Assembly (NCBI GenBank): GCA_004014935.1
Contig: CP025321.1
Coordinates: forward strand, 2,294,001 to 2,358,000
DNA from: Saccharomycopsis malanga
Lineage: Eukaryota > Ascomycota > Saccharomycetes > Ascoideales > Saccharomycopsidaceae
Reading direction: 5' to 3'
DNA length: 64,000 bases
Shown here: positions 41,231-51,020 of the stretch, piece after piece
Layout of the letters: the number at the start of each line of letters is the position of its first letter
Position numbering within the stretch: the stretch's first letter is position 1
Made by a program: the position numbers and the translations under genes
Notes under the pieces: generated by a model
Told to the model about the DNA's origin: nothing
Databases searched by the model: none
The model's input: the letters and a program-made list of their open reading frames with translations, nothing else

Positions 41231-43534
41231 ATGGCCCGTAAACAGAGATCGGCGTTATTGCCTTCCAACATTATATTGTTGCAAAACTTGGTGAAAAGAG
41301 ATCCAGAATCCTATAAAGAGGAGTTTCTCCAGCAGTATGCTCATTATGAGTCTCTTCGGGACATTCTTATGGAAAATCTGTCCTCGGCAGAGAATGGTAT
41401 AAACGACGAGTTGAGAGACTTGATTGGGTTTGTGACAGCAGTGTGTGTATGTTACCCCAAAGAAACGAAGAATTTTCCTGACGAGTTGAAGACTTTAATT
41501 TCGGTTCATCACAGGGATTTGAATCCAGAGCTTAGAGAGAAGATTATCCAATGTTTGGTGATGTTGAGAAACCGTGGGATAATAACTGCGGAATCTTTGA
41601 TCCAGACGATATTTCCCTTGTTGACAGAATACAGTTCGAACAACAATAACACGGAAACCAACTCCAAAGCTCTTAGACAGCAGATTTTCCATGCTTTAGT
41701 GTCCATGTTGAAAGCTCTTAATGTTGGCACCAAAGCTGCGAGACTCAACAAGACTGTGCAGAACATGTTTTTGAGTGATTTGAACCAGGAAAATGCTCTT
41801 TTCATCACCAAGATCACCATTAAACTTTGGTATTCCAAAATCTGGACGGATTCCAGAACTGTTGAGATCATGGTGCAATCGACGCTAAACGGCGACGCCA
41901 AGGTTGCTATTGCCGGCGCCAGATTCTTCCTTGGGGCTGACAGAGAGCTTTACGAGAAAGATGAAGACGATTCCGATGAGGAGATTGACATGACACAGTT
42001 GAAACATAACATGAAAATCAATAAGAAAACCGGCAAGCGAAAGAACCGGTTGGAAAACGCTGCAAAGACTATCAAGAAAAGACAAGGTAAAGATGCTAAT
42101 AAGAATACTGCGCTCAATTTTTCCGCTGTCCAGTTACTCAGAGATCCTCAAGGGTTTGCAGAGAGTTTATTCAAACAGCTATCGGGTGCTGGTAGTGCTA
42201 GAAAGTTCAATATGGAACAGAAGATCATTTTCATGAATTTGATCAGTCGTATTGTTGGTGTTAACAAGTTGCAACTTTTGGGTCTTTATTCGTACTTTTT
42301 GAAATATTTGACTCCAAAACAAACTGACGTCACCAAGATTCTTGCTGCTTGTGCCCAAGCATCCCATGATTTGGTTCCTCCAGATGCCATCAACACCATG
42401 GTGCGCAAGATTGCCGATGAGTTTGTAAGTGACGGTGTTAGTGCTGAAGTTTGTTCTGCTGGTATCAACACCATCCGAGAGATCTTAAGTCGTGCTCCAC
42501 TCGCTATCGAACCTGAATTGTTACAGGATTTGACCGAATATAGCAAGTCTAAAGCAAAGGCTGTCAACATTGCTGCCAAGAGCTTGATATCCTTGTATAG
42601 ACAAGTGGCTCCAGAAATGTTGCATCGTAAAGACCGTGGTAAGGAGGCAAGCATGAAGTTGCAAGGCAGTGCAACAAATAAGGCATCTTTGCAGTTTGGT
42701 GTGGAGAGTACTGTCCAAGGCATCCCGGGAATTGAATTGTTGGATAAATGGAGAGAGGAACAAGGATTGGATGTCAATGACGAAGGTGAAGAAGGGGCTT
42801 GGGATGCCATTGAACAAGACGAAAACGAAGAAGGCGATGATATTGATGGTGAATGGGTGAATGTTGAATCGGACAAGGAATATCAAATAAGTGACGATGA
42901 AGAAGAAGAGCAAACGCAAGATGAACAGGAAAAAGAACAAGATGATGATTCTGATAGTGATCTTGAGCTTTCTGACGACGAGTCAGAAGAAACAAAAAAG
43001 CCCAAAAACTCTAGTAAACCAATCAGCAAAAAAGCTAAGAAGAAAAGACGGGAATTGCTTGAAGCTGAAGAAAAAGCCAATTCTGGCGATGCCGAGGAAT
43101 CGTTCAAGAAACTTGCTGCTAATCGTATTTTGACTCCAGCGGATTTCGCTAAATTGGAAGAACTTCGTTTGGCTGCTGGTGTTAGTAAGATGATTGGCCA
43201 CAAGGTTGGTACTGGAAATGGCAACAGTGCAAGTGCAAGACACGAAGAAGAAGTCGATGCTGATTTGTTGGTGGGTCCTGTTAAACGTAAGCAGACCAAG
43301 GAAGAAAGAATCGAATCCATCAAAGAAGGACGTGAAGGAAGAGAGAAGTTTGGCTCCAGAAGAGGTAAAATGGAAACACCACATTCTACTACAAACCGTG
43401 AGAAAGCTCGTAAGAAGAATTTTATTATGATGATCCATAAAAGACAGGTGCAGGGTAAAGCAAGAAGATCTTTGAGAGATAAACAGAAGGTGTTACAGGC
43501 CCATATCACCAAGCAAAAGAAAAAAGGCCATTAG
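41231..43534 (+). CDS. SDA1: Sda1, nucleolar protein for 60S subunit maturation and export
   Basis: Sda1 acts in late nucleolar/nuclear steps of 60S assembly and is also needed for passage through Start. The product is 767 residues, equal to the yeast protein as I recall it. It opens MARKQRSALLPSNIILLQNL, then VKRDPESYKEEFLQQYAHYE, near identical to yeast. An armadillo-like helical N-terminal half is followed by a basic patch (KKTGKRKNRLE, about 258-270), an acidic region (about 515-590, DDEEEEQTQDEQEKEQDDDS) and a basic tail (HKRQVQGKARRSLRDKQKV) suited to RNA binding. Confidence 0.96.
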   Translation: MARKQRSALLPSNIILLQNLVKRDPESYKEEFLQQYAHYESLRDILMENLSSAENGINDELRDLIGFVTAVCVCYPKETKNFPDELKTLISVHHRDLNPELREKIIQCLVMLRNRGIITAESLIQTIFPLLTEYSSNNNNTETNSKALRQQIFHALVSMLKALNVGTKAARLNKTVQNMFLSDLNQENALFITKITIKLWYSKIWTDSRTVEIMVQSTLNGDAKVAIAGARFFLGADRELYEKDEDDSDEEIDMTQLKHNMKINKKTGKRKNRLENAAKTIKKRQGKDANKNTALNFSAVQLLRDPQGFAESLFKQLSGAGSARKFNMEQKIIFMNLISRIVGVNKLQLLGLYSYFLKYLTPKQTDVTKILAACAQASHDLVPPDAINTMVRKIADEFVSDGVSAEVCSAGINTIREILSRAPLAIEPELLQDLTEYSKSKAKAVNIAAKSLISLYRQVAPEMLHRKDRGKEASMKLQGSATNKASLQFGVESTVQGIPGIELLDKWREEQGLDVNDEGEEGAWDAIEQDENEEGDDIDGEWVNVESDKEYQISDDEEEEQTQDEQEKEQDDDSDSDLELSDDESEETKKPKNSSKPISKKAKKKRRELLEAEEKANSGDAEESFKKLAANRILTPADFAKLEELRLAAGVSKMIGHKVGTGNGNSASARHEEEVDADLLVGPVKRKQTKEERIESIKEGREGREKFGSRRGKMETPHSTTNREKARKKNFIMMIHKRQVQGKARRSLRDKQKVLQAHITKQKKKGH

Positions 43535-43684
43535 TTGACAATGTTTGTTGTTTATTGTTTTTTCGCATGTTTGTTAGTTTTACTTGATATTCATTTCTTT
43601 TGTTATATTATTTAATTTTCAGCTTGTTAGCATTTTCGTGATTTCATACATATACACTGATTACATGTATCTTTTGTATTATAT

Positions 43685-44880
43685 ATTGTACTACTACTAG
43701 GCTTTCAACAGCTAAAACTTACCTTACAATTTTTGGTCAAAGTTTATCACCAATTTATAGTCAGTTTACAGCTTCTATAAGAATGTAATAAAACAAACTA
43801 AAAATTGGAACAACGAAAAAAGAAAAAACTAAAGTCAAAGGAACATTGAACTATTTGCAACGTTAAGTTAAATAGGAATAAACGTTGTTAAAAAACGGAC
43901 TCCTAAGAACCGAGGTATAAAGCTTATTGATAAGCACACTTCAACGCTGGAGGGATCGCAGATAAAACTAAAACCAATAAAAAACTATAGAATAATGTCA
44001 AGAAATAAAGGGATTTTTTTTAAGAAGTGAAAATCGCGGTTTTTAACAATTTATGTGTAAATTTCGATAAAATGATATTTTCTCACTAACAGATAATATA
44101 TAAAAGTTTAAACTCAAAACAAAGTACATGATATAAAACCTTAGGATTTGCAGAGTATGGAAATATAATTTTTGTATGATTTGGTTTGCTGTAAAGACTC
44201 TGGAATATGACTCGAAAGAATCAAGTTTTTGTTAAAATTGACATTTTTCCGTTATATCAAATATTTATCCATAAATCTGTAATTTTTAATTATAAATAAT
44301 ACCATTATATAGAAGAAAAATTAAGAATGCTGAGGTATCTGTTTTTAAACTAAAATAACATGGATAGCACTGATTAAATTCAATAAAACCTTTGATGATT
44401 ACTCCAAAACGTCAACAGCGCGAATTGAGGACCAAAACCCCAAGTGAGGAACGCCACACTTGTTTTTCTGCACTATTCTGCACTATTTTGTGTGGCGCAT
44501 GGCCTAACCGACTTGGCCATCTGGCAAAAGTAATGCATATAGGCATATTCCTGTTCAAAAGACAGAGTATTTTCACCTTTTCGAAAGTATGCTTTAGCAA
44601 TTGATATACCCATTCTTTGCTAAGTGTATAAGCAGAAATATACATGTTAGTCAGTTATCTATGAGAGATACTACCCACTGAATTGATTTGTCTATGAGAT
44701 GATCAGTATTATTGCGGATAATATTAGGAAAAACGTATACCTATCATTAAATGTTTATGGCCTGTGAACAGGGTGATTAACCTATAACTAGGGACTGATT
44801 AGACACATGTATAAAGTACTTATATGTATGTGTTAAATGATATAAGTATTTTATCGATAATGCTTCACATTGGTTAACAA
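43685..44880 (+). repeat. R2 repeat, copy D
   Basis: Long copy with all landmarks. After the core (44401-44520) the similarity to copy E continues through TCATTAAATGTTTATGGCCT and TCGATAATGCTTCA to the SINE boundary, so R2 probably extends about 350 bp beyond the core. Confidence 0.78.
44401..44520 (+). other. R2 conserved core with hairpin, copy D
   Basis: Stem arms intact; two CTGCACTATT decamers. Confidence 0.8.
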
Positions 44881-44884
44881 TATC

Positions 44885-45112
44885 AAAATCATATATTTCG
44901 AGCCCAGTAAATATTAGTTCTGTATATACGTCTAAAGGGGCTTGGCAAAACTCAATGGGGGAAAACCCGACAACGTCTGGTCATTATAATCTGGTCAACG
45001 TTTAGCCTGTTAGGAGCTTTCTCGTTTTTGAGAGTGCTAATCGTTCAACTATTCTGCCAGGTCTTTTTTGTTCTCCAAGAGAACTAGCCACCAAGCCATC
45101 CTGCCCAGTGGC
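44885..45112 (-). mobile_element. SINE, duplicated head (reverse), abutting R2 copy D
   Basis: ATATTTCGAGCCCAGTAAAT at the 3' end; then ACTTGGCAAAACTCAATGG-type block; two half-heads (about 45018-45050 and 45062-45112). The B box is missing. Confidence 0.7.
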
Positions 45113-45494
45113 ACTACAAATTTGTTTGAATTTCACAATTTATATTACAAAATATTTATGGGTAGTGTTTCTAATAATTTACATTACATTATAATACAAT
45201 TTTCAATGATATAATTACTTCCCATTGCACAATATACATTATCACATTACATTTAAACTAGTAGTTCAGGTACTGATCTCTTTTAGACCATTTTAATTAT
45301 TGATTGATGGCACAAGATAAAGGCATCCTTGTTCAAAAAGTAGTGCTCTTTTTGATTGAATTTATTGCTACAGTTTTGTTAATTTGTAATAACTTATTGA
45401 CAGAACACATTGGATGACCAATTAATACAACTGAATCATTTCCCACACATTGCATCGATTACAACTTACATTGAAAACCAGTATATACTCAGGT

Positions 45495-46391
45495 CTACTC
45501 TAAACAGGTGTAAAAGTTTTTGTAAGCAGACTCCAAGTCAAACAAAAACTGTCTAACGTCTTCGGAACTCAACTCCTCTTCGACATTCATATTGTTCAAT
45601 TTGACAAGCCAAGAAACCAATTTTTGTCTTCCTTCGAAATCCAACTTGTTTGCTTTTGTATTTCCGTCATCACTGTTATGATCAGAGCCGTCGCTGTCGC
45701 TGTCGCTATCGGCTGACTCGTCGTCGTTATCTCCTAAGATTTGGTTAATCAGTGTTACCAAGTCAGATAGTAGTGGGTATAGCTGATCTTTTGCTTTATA
45801 ATTCAATTTCAAAGCATCCATTAGTGTTATAAAGCTTCCAGTGGTCTCTGCAACAGCTCTTGATGAGATTCCTAAAGATTTACTAGATGACTCTGGAGCA
45901 ATGGTCTTTTGCTTGCTACTGATCAGAACCTTCAGATCAGTGTGCGGTATTGTTTGGCCTACGGTATGTTCCATGGTAGCAGGCACACCTATTTCAAGCC
46001 GCCTTGTAGCCAAGGGACAATTAATCAGATAGTTTTGTTTGAATGTGGCAAGATCATGGAATTGACGTTGGGTCTCTTCGACCTTGAGAAGCGAATTATA
46101 CTGGTTAATCAACCGAAGTACTGTCGGTGTATAATTGTCCACAAAGGTTTCCTCATTAGTACTAGGGTTTATCAGCTTTGTAATAAGCGCATCCTTGAGA
46201 TACGACTTTTCTACGAGTTCCAACACTACTATGATGGAATATATTTCCGATAACGATTCATAGAGTTCTCGCTGGATACTGCTGTTATCATGGAGCGAAA
46301 CCTCTTGGTGGAGGTCGATCTTAGCAGTGGATTTCGTGTAGGACGGAAGCGAACGTGTGGCAACAGGAGCATACGGAGGAAGGCTTGCCAT
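45495..46391 (-). CDS. VPS28: Vps28, ESCRT-I subunit
   Basis: Vps28 links ESCRT-I (Vps23, Vps37, Mvb12) to ESCRT-II at endosomes for sorting into multivesicular bodies. The N-terminal half carries ELYESLSEIYSIIVVLELVE and KSYLKDALI, then LATRRLEIGVPATMEHT, matching yeast Vps28. The C-terminal four-helix domain starts ETTGSFITLMDALKLNY and ends RQFLFDLESAYKNFY. Within it there is an extra acidic Ser/Asp loop (DDESADSDSDSDGSDHNSDD), partly explaining 298 residues versus 242 in S. cerevisiae. No intron is needed. Confidence 0.93.
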   Translation of the reverse strand: MASLPPYAPVATRSLPSYTKSTAKIDLHQEVSLHDNSSIQRELYESLSEIYSIIVVLELVEKSYLKDALITKLINPSTNEETFVDNYTPTVLRLINQYNSLLKVEETQRQFHDLATFKQNYLINCPLATRRLEIGVPATMEHTVGQTIPHTDLKVLISSKQKTIAPESSSKSLGISSRAVAETTGSFITLMDALKLNYKAKDQLYPLLSDLVTLINQILGDNDDESADSDSDSDGSDHNSDDGNTKANKLDFEGRQKLVSWLVKLNNMNVEEELSSEDVRQFLFDLESAYKNFYTCLE

Positions 46392-47105
46392 ATTGTCTGG
46401 TCTTTTATATAGATGAGACTCTTCCTAATATAGAGCCTCATTTTCATCATGTATTCATACAGTAATATACGTCATATAAATGTAAAAGGCGGCCGGGGCT
46501 CATAACATATATAGCTGAAGTTATGTATGAACCATCTATATAAGTTGAGGTTGAATAGGGCAGATGTTGAACTGAGCATTTGAAGGTACTTTTCACTTTT
46601 TTTCTTCTTGATAAACTGAAAACGAATGTAATGTAAGTTAGCAGATAGTATTTTCGGAGAAGAGAAAGAAGACCTAGACCAAAAGTAGTGCTTACTTTCC
46701 AACCAATTGGGTGAGAAGATTATGAGCAATAAAACCTGATTGGGGTTTACCCTATCCCTTTAGACATAGTGCAAAACTGATATTTACTGAGCTTGAAATA
46801 TATGATATTGTTACATCATAACAATAAGAAAATCAAAAGACACAACCATTAGAAGATAAAGAAAAGAGCCTTGTTGATTGTTACCCATATTTAGATGTAT
46901 ATAGAAGTTGAAAAAAAAAAAAATCCAAAAAATAAATCATGTAGTTCAATTGATAAATAATAAATAAAAAATTAAGAACCCCCTAGCGCAAAATAAATAA
47001 AAAAGAAATGCAATACAATACTATAAAAAGTGTATTGTCAAAATAAATAACTACTGATGTTCAGCTCCTGAAACCCTTATTGAAAAATCAATCATTCCAG
47101 TTGGT
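46392..47105. other. Intergenic region, VPS28 to the Pet20-like gene
   Basis: Contains a SINE (46640-46815) and AT-rich sequence with A-runs; no gene. Confidence 0.55.
46640..46815 (+). mobile_element. SINE copy (forward, internally deleted)
   Basis: GCAGATAGTATTTTCGGAGA as head remnant, AGTGCTTACTTTCCAACCAA body, CCCTTTAGACATAGTG and GAGCTTGAAATATATGATAT end. No B box. Confidence 0.7.
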
Positions 47106-47834
47106 TTAGTCCTTTTTCACTTTAGAGTCTTTTTTTGACTGCTTCCTCTTCAGTTTTGAATTGGTCTTTTTTGGGGGAGGAGAATGGAAAGGTTTCAAAG
47201 TCTTCAAAAATTCATCAAAAAAATTGTCCAGTTCTTTGAAGTGTTCTTCGCCCGCAGCAGAAAAGTTCCATATGTTAGGGATAACAGTAGAGCTGCTCTT
47301 GTCAGCCGGACCGTTTGAAGCCATATTACTGTCATTACTGTCAAAATCAAATGAGGCATCAGTATCTTCACCTTCATTTGTAAACACTAAACGACCCGTT
47401 TCGTCGAACCGAATTGGCTTGAAATTTTTACTACTCTTGACAGGAAGAAGAAGTGGACGATATCCTGCAAATAGAGCGTCCAATCTAAGCAATCGCCAAT
47501 CCAAATGTGGAATTGGTTCGACTTTTGGAAGATGTTTTAGTTTCAATCGTTTGACAGTAGTGGTGCGGCCCCCAACATGATTGGGACTATCCTGATTGAA
47601 TTCCTTTACAAAGTTTGAAAACTTTTTCTCCGAGGACAAATCAGGCTTTGCGCTTTTTTTGGTGGTTGTGCACCTAGCCGAAACACTATTGTTGTCATTA
47701 CTGGGTTTATCTTTATCACTTTTCTTAGTCAACTTTGACTTCTGATTCAACGCTGATCTTCCTGTGGAAAAGACTCGTAAGAATTGGTCCCGAAATACGC
47801 GGTTTGTGGAATTCAACATCCTGAAAATGGTCAA
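47106..47834 (-). CDS. Pet20/Sue1-family mitochondrial protein
   Basis: The recognisable block is about residues 95-140: LKHLPKVEPIPHLDWRLLRL followed by DALFAGYRPLLLP, the FAGYRPL-type signature of the Pet20 family (S. cerevisiae PET20 and SUE1, needed for respiratory growth and turnover of unstable cytochrome c). The N-terminus (MLNSTNRVFRDQFLRVFSTG, second Met at 47819) is basic and Ser/Arg-rich like a mitochondrial presequence; the C-terminus is very lysine-rich. At 242 residues it matches the family size. I cannot tell which of the two yeast paralogues it corresponds to; probably the common ancestor of both. Confidence 0.7.
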   Translation of the reverse strand: MTIFRMLNSTNRVFRDQFLRVFSTGRSALNQKSKLTKKSDKDKPSNDNNSVSARCTTTKKSAKPDLSSEKKFSNFVKEFNQDSPNHVGGRTTTVKRLKLKHLPKVEPIPHLDWRLLRLDALFAGYRPLLLPVKSSKNFKPIRFDETGRLVFTNEGEDTDASFDFDSNDSNMASNGPADKSSSTVIPNIWNFSAAGEEHFKELDNFFDEFLKTLKPFHSPPPKKTNSKLKRKQSKKDSKVKKD

Positions 47835-48807
47835 ATATAGTTCAGAAGAAAATGGCTCAAGGTGAAATCAAAGCAAACCAAGCAAGGGGAAGGCGATGAG
47901 TCCGAAACTAGTAGAAAATTGCTATAAGCTGAATCTACTAAATTGAATTCGATAAGAAATATAGAGAACAATAAAACAACCAATATAAACGAGTAGTTGA
48001 ATTATAGAGTTACTCAGCCATATATATCCAGTAAAAAATACATTGACATTGATAAAAGCAAGAAAGAAAGGTATATACGTACGAATGACTTAGCCTGATG
48101 CGTCCGTCCATCGCCCAAACCCCCAGGATTTAACTAACTATGCATACAATTGGGCTCGTAACCGCGCGCGATCAGATGCTACTTGCGTTATCTATTTGAT
48201 CTATTTGGGTGGCCAATTGGAATAGCAAATAGCAGGGTATATATATCTATACTATATAGCAATGAGGTATTTATGCCGGAGCCGGAAATGTTTTCATATT
48301 GTAATTACTCAATGTTGATGTTTTGGCATTGTGGGGGTTTGAAATAGCCCCGGGGCTAGAGGTGTGTGTTTACATTGATAGACGTTCTGTAGATGAAAAG
48401 TAGCTATATCAATATTTATTCACTGGAGGACCAGTGAAAAGTACGTATAGTTTCGAAAAGATGGGTAACTATGGAGCGTATTTTGTTTGAAAATTTTATA
48501 TGTTGTCTCTTATTGAAAAATAATACGTTTTATTTGGTTGTAATTGTTTGATATTAAAATAAAGAGAGTTAATATATTGATAAAAGTATAATAGATTCAA
48601 TATATTGATAAGACTATAATATAGTCAATATATTGATAGAGTTATTCCAAGATCTTTGAACCGGGTCATCATCACACCCCTGGATTAATACACTACGGGA
48701 TGGCACACCCGGTGATACCATAATCAGTCATGAGAAAATGCCAAATAAAGATTGCCAATTATTACAATACAGATCCATACATTGAAAACAATCAATAACA
48801 AGCAACG
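47835..48807. other. Divergent intergenic region, Pet20-like gene to ECM15
   Basis: Contains a GC-rich spot (CCGCGCGCGATCAG near 48161) and a tandem repeat (48568-48645); otherwise AT-rich. Confidence 0.5.
48568..48645. repeat. Tandem repeat, about 32-bp unit, three copies
   Basis: TTAATATATTGATAAAAGTA, then TCAATATATTGATAAGACTA, then TCAATATATTGATAGAGTTA in succession. Confidence 0.85.
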
Positions 48808-49204
48808 ATGGTCAATTTAAAGTGTTTAGCTGACGTTTGTCTAATTCCTGTAAGTTGTCGTTCATAGCATGCTCGGTTTACAATATATGATTGAGCGCCT
48901 TTATTGACAAAAATAGATTGGAACTGCCAATCCTTCGGTATCCCAGTATGTTACAAGGGCTGAAAAGATAATTCGTGACTCGCATTTAAAGTCCACCTTG
49001 CATTCAGCAGGAACCACCATTGAAGGTCCATGGAGCGAAGTTATGGACCTTATTGGGGAGGTGCACCAAGCCATTCATGACGATGGTGTGCTTCGTATTC
49101 AATCGGATATCCGTGTTGGAACTAGAATCGACAAAGCCCAAACTGCCGCAGACAAGGTGAAAGCTGTTGAAGATCAGTTGAAAGCTTTGGAGAAGAGTGG
49201 TTGA
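48808..49204 (+). CDS. ECM15: Ecm15, MTH1187/YkoF-type thiamine-binding-fold protein (one intron)
   Basis: Ecm15 is a small tetrameric ferredoxin-like protein of the UPF0045 family, whose exact role is unclear. Exon 1 (48808-48849) encodes [14 protein letters not shown]. The intron 48850-48916 (67 nt) has GTAAGT and a TAG acceptor with a weak branch (TTGAC). Exon 2 (48917-49204) reads [20 protein letters not shown], then [27 protein letters not shown] and [17 protein letters not shown], near identical to yeast Ecm15. The product is 109 residues (104 in yeast). Without the intron, the conserved CLADVCLIP start would be lost. Confidence 0.92.
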
Positions 49205-49329
49205 TAACTGTTATATAGTAATGTGTATGACATAATTACATGTTTTCATCGCTGTACAAATTGCGCTGGTGACATCTATATTAATACAAACATTACTGGT
49301 TTGGTACAGAGTTTAATAATGTATTTGAA

Positions 49330-50645
49330 TGCTGTATTTGTTATAAACTACTACTAGCAATACTTTTCAATATAACTGACATATCGTTGTATTAAAACCT
49401 AACTTACCTTACAATTTTTGGCAAAAAAAACAGCCAAAGTTTATCACTAATTTACAGTCAATTTACAGCTTCCATGATAATGTAATAAAGCAAATCAGAA
49501 ACTGGAATGGCGAAATAACAAAAAAGTAAGGTCAAGGGGACATTGAACTATTTGCAACGCTGAGCTAAATAGGAATAAACGTTATTTAAAAAAACGGGCT
49601 CCCAAGAACCGATGTATAAAGCTTATTTATAAGCACATTACGCTTTACCGAGTCCCATAAAATATTCAATCTATACAGGAAGTTGAAATATGCTAGTTCG
49701 ACAATATTTAATGATTTTTATCAAATGTAAGTTCCTCTGAGAGTCTATAATATACCATACGTTTTTGTAGCTTTTGAGATATGCATTTCTTTGGAAAAAA
49801 GCTCATTTCAACACTGGAGGAATCACAGGTAAAACCAAAACCAATCAAAAACTATGGAATAATATCAAGAAATAAAAAGAATTTTTTTAAGAGGTGAAAA
49901 TTGCGGTTTTTAACAAATTATGTGTTAATTTCGACAAAATAATACTTTCTCACTATTAAATAATAAATAAGAGTTAAAATCATAACAAAATATATGATAT
50001 AAAACCTTAGGGTTTGCAGAGTATGGCAATTTAGTTTTTGTATAGTTTGGTTCACTGTAAAGACCCTAGAATATGACTTGAAAGAATCAAGTGTTTGTTA
50101 AAATTGACAATTTTCCGTTATATCAAATATTTATTCGGAAATCTACTTTTTTTTATTATAAATAACACCATAATATTGCAAGAAAATTCAGGATGTTACA
50201 GTATACCTTTTCCAAACAAAATAACATGGATGACATAGATTAAACTCAATAAAACGTTTGATGATTGCTCCAAAACGTCAACAGCGCGAATTGAGGACCA
50301 AAACCCCTAGTGAGGAACGCCACACTTGTTTTTCTGCACTATCCTGCACTATTCTGCATTATTCTGCATTATTTTGTGTGGCGCATGGCGTAACCAACTT
50401 GGCCACCCGGCAAAAGTAAGGCATATAGGCATATTCCTGTAAAAAAGAGAGAATATTTTTACTTTTCGAGAATATATTTTGGCAATTAATAAGCCCATTC
50501 TTCTCTAACTGTATAAGCAGAAAATACTTTCATTAAATGTTTATGGCCTGTGAATTGGGTGAATAACCTATAACTAGGGATTAATTAGACACACAAAGTA
50601 TGGGTTAAATGTTTTGGATATTATCGATAATGCTTCATATTGGTT
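49330..50645 (+). repeat. R2 repeat, copy E
   Basis: The most complete copy with F. The 5' side shares ACTACTACTAG (49348-49358) with copy D and then CTAACTTACCTTACAATTTT with D and F. The core is 50277-50406 with four decamers. Similarity with D continues to TCGATAATGCTTCATATTGG. Confidence 0.78.
50277..50406 (+). other. R2 conserved core with hairpin, copy E
   Basis: Four decamers in the loop (CTGCACTATC, CTGCACTATT, CTGCATTATT, CTGCATTATT); stem arms intact. Confidence 0.8.
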
Positions 50646-50646
50646 T

Positions 50647-50873
50647 ATAATAATAATAATAATATTTCCGGCCCAGCAAATATCTGTTTTGTATATACGC
50701 GCTATGTCTAAAGGGACTTGGTAAAACCCAGTGGGGAATACCCAACTATATACGGTCATCATAATTTTCTTATTTAATCTATTGGAAAGTAAGCATTAGA
50801 CTTTCATCATCGTAAAGGCACTGAGTAAAGAGTTCATAGCTCAGAGTAATAACCCTTGAGCCATCCTGCTCAT
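50647..50873 (-). mobile_element. SINE (reverse), 5' head truncated, abutting R2 copy E
   Basis: (AAT)n tail, TTCCGGCCCAGCAAATATCT, GGGACTTGGTAAAACCCAGT, the ACTTTCATCATCGTAAAG body and remnants of the B-box region up to CCATCCTGCTCA. Confidence 0.75.
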
Positions 50874-51020
50874 ATACAAACTACTTTTACAAGTACCAGA
50901 ACTCCATCATAGATTACATTGATGGTGATCGAAGAATTTGTCACACTAAAAAAAACTTACAAATTTTCATGTAAATTGAATGTTGTATTTTCTGTGTATT
51001 TAACTGCACATACGGTTAGT

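Larger units (their letters stand above)
43535..45494. other. Intergenic region, SDA1 to VPS28 (convergent), with R2 copy D and a SINE
   Basis: Apart from these two repeats (43685-44880, 44885-45112) it is plain AT-rich sequence. Confidence 0.65.
49205..51020. other. Intergenic region, ECM15 to RMD1 (convergent), with R2 copy E and a SINE
   Basis: Nearly all repeat-derived (49330-50645 and 50647-50873). Confidence 0.65.

Noticed and set aside
49330-50645. R2 as a solo LTR or a terminal-inverted-repeat DNA element
   Set aside because: I could not find TG...CA ends, a short target duplication or inverted termini that agree between copies, so the class is left open.
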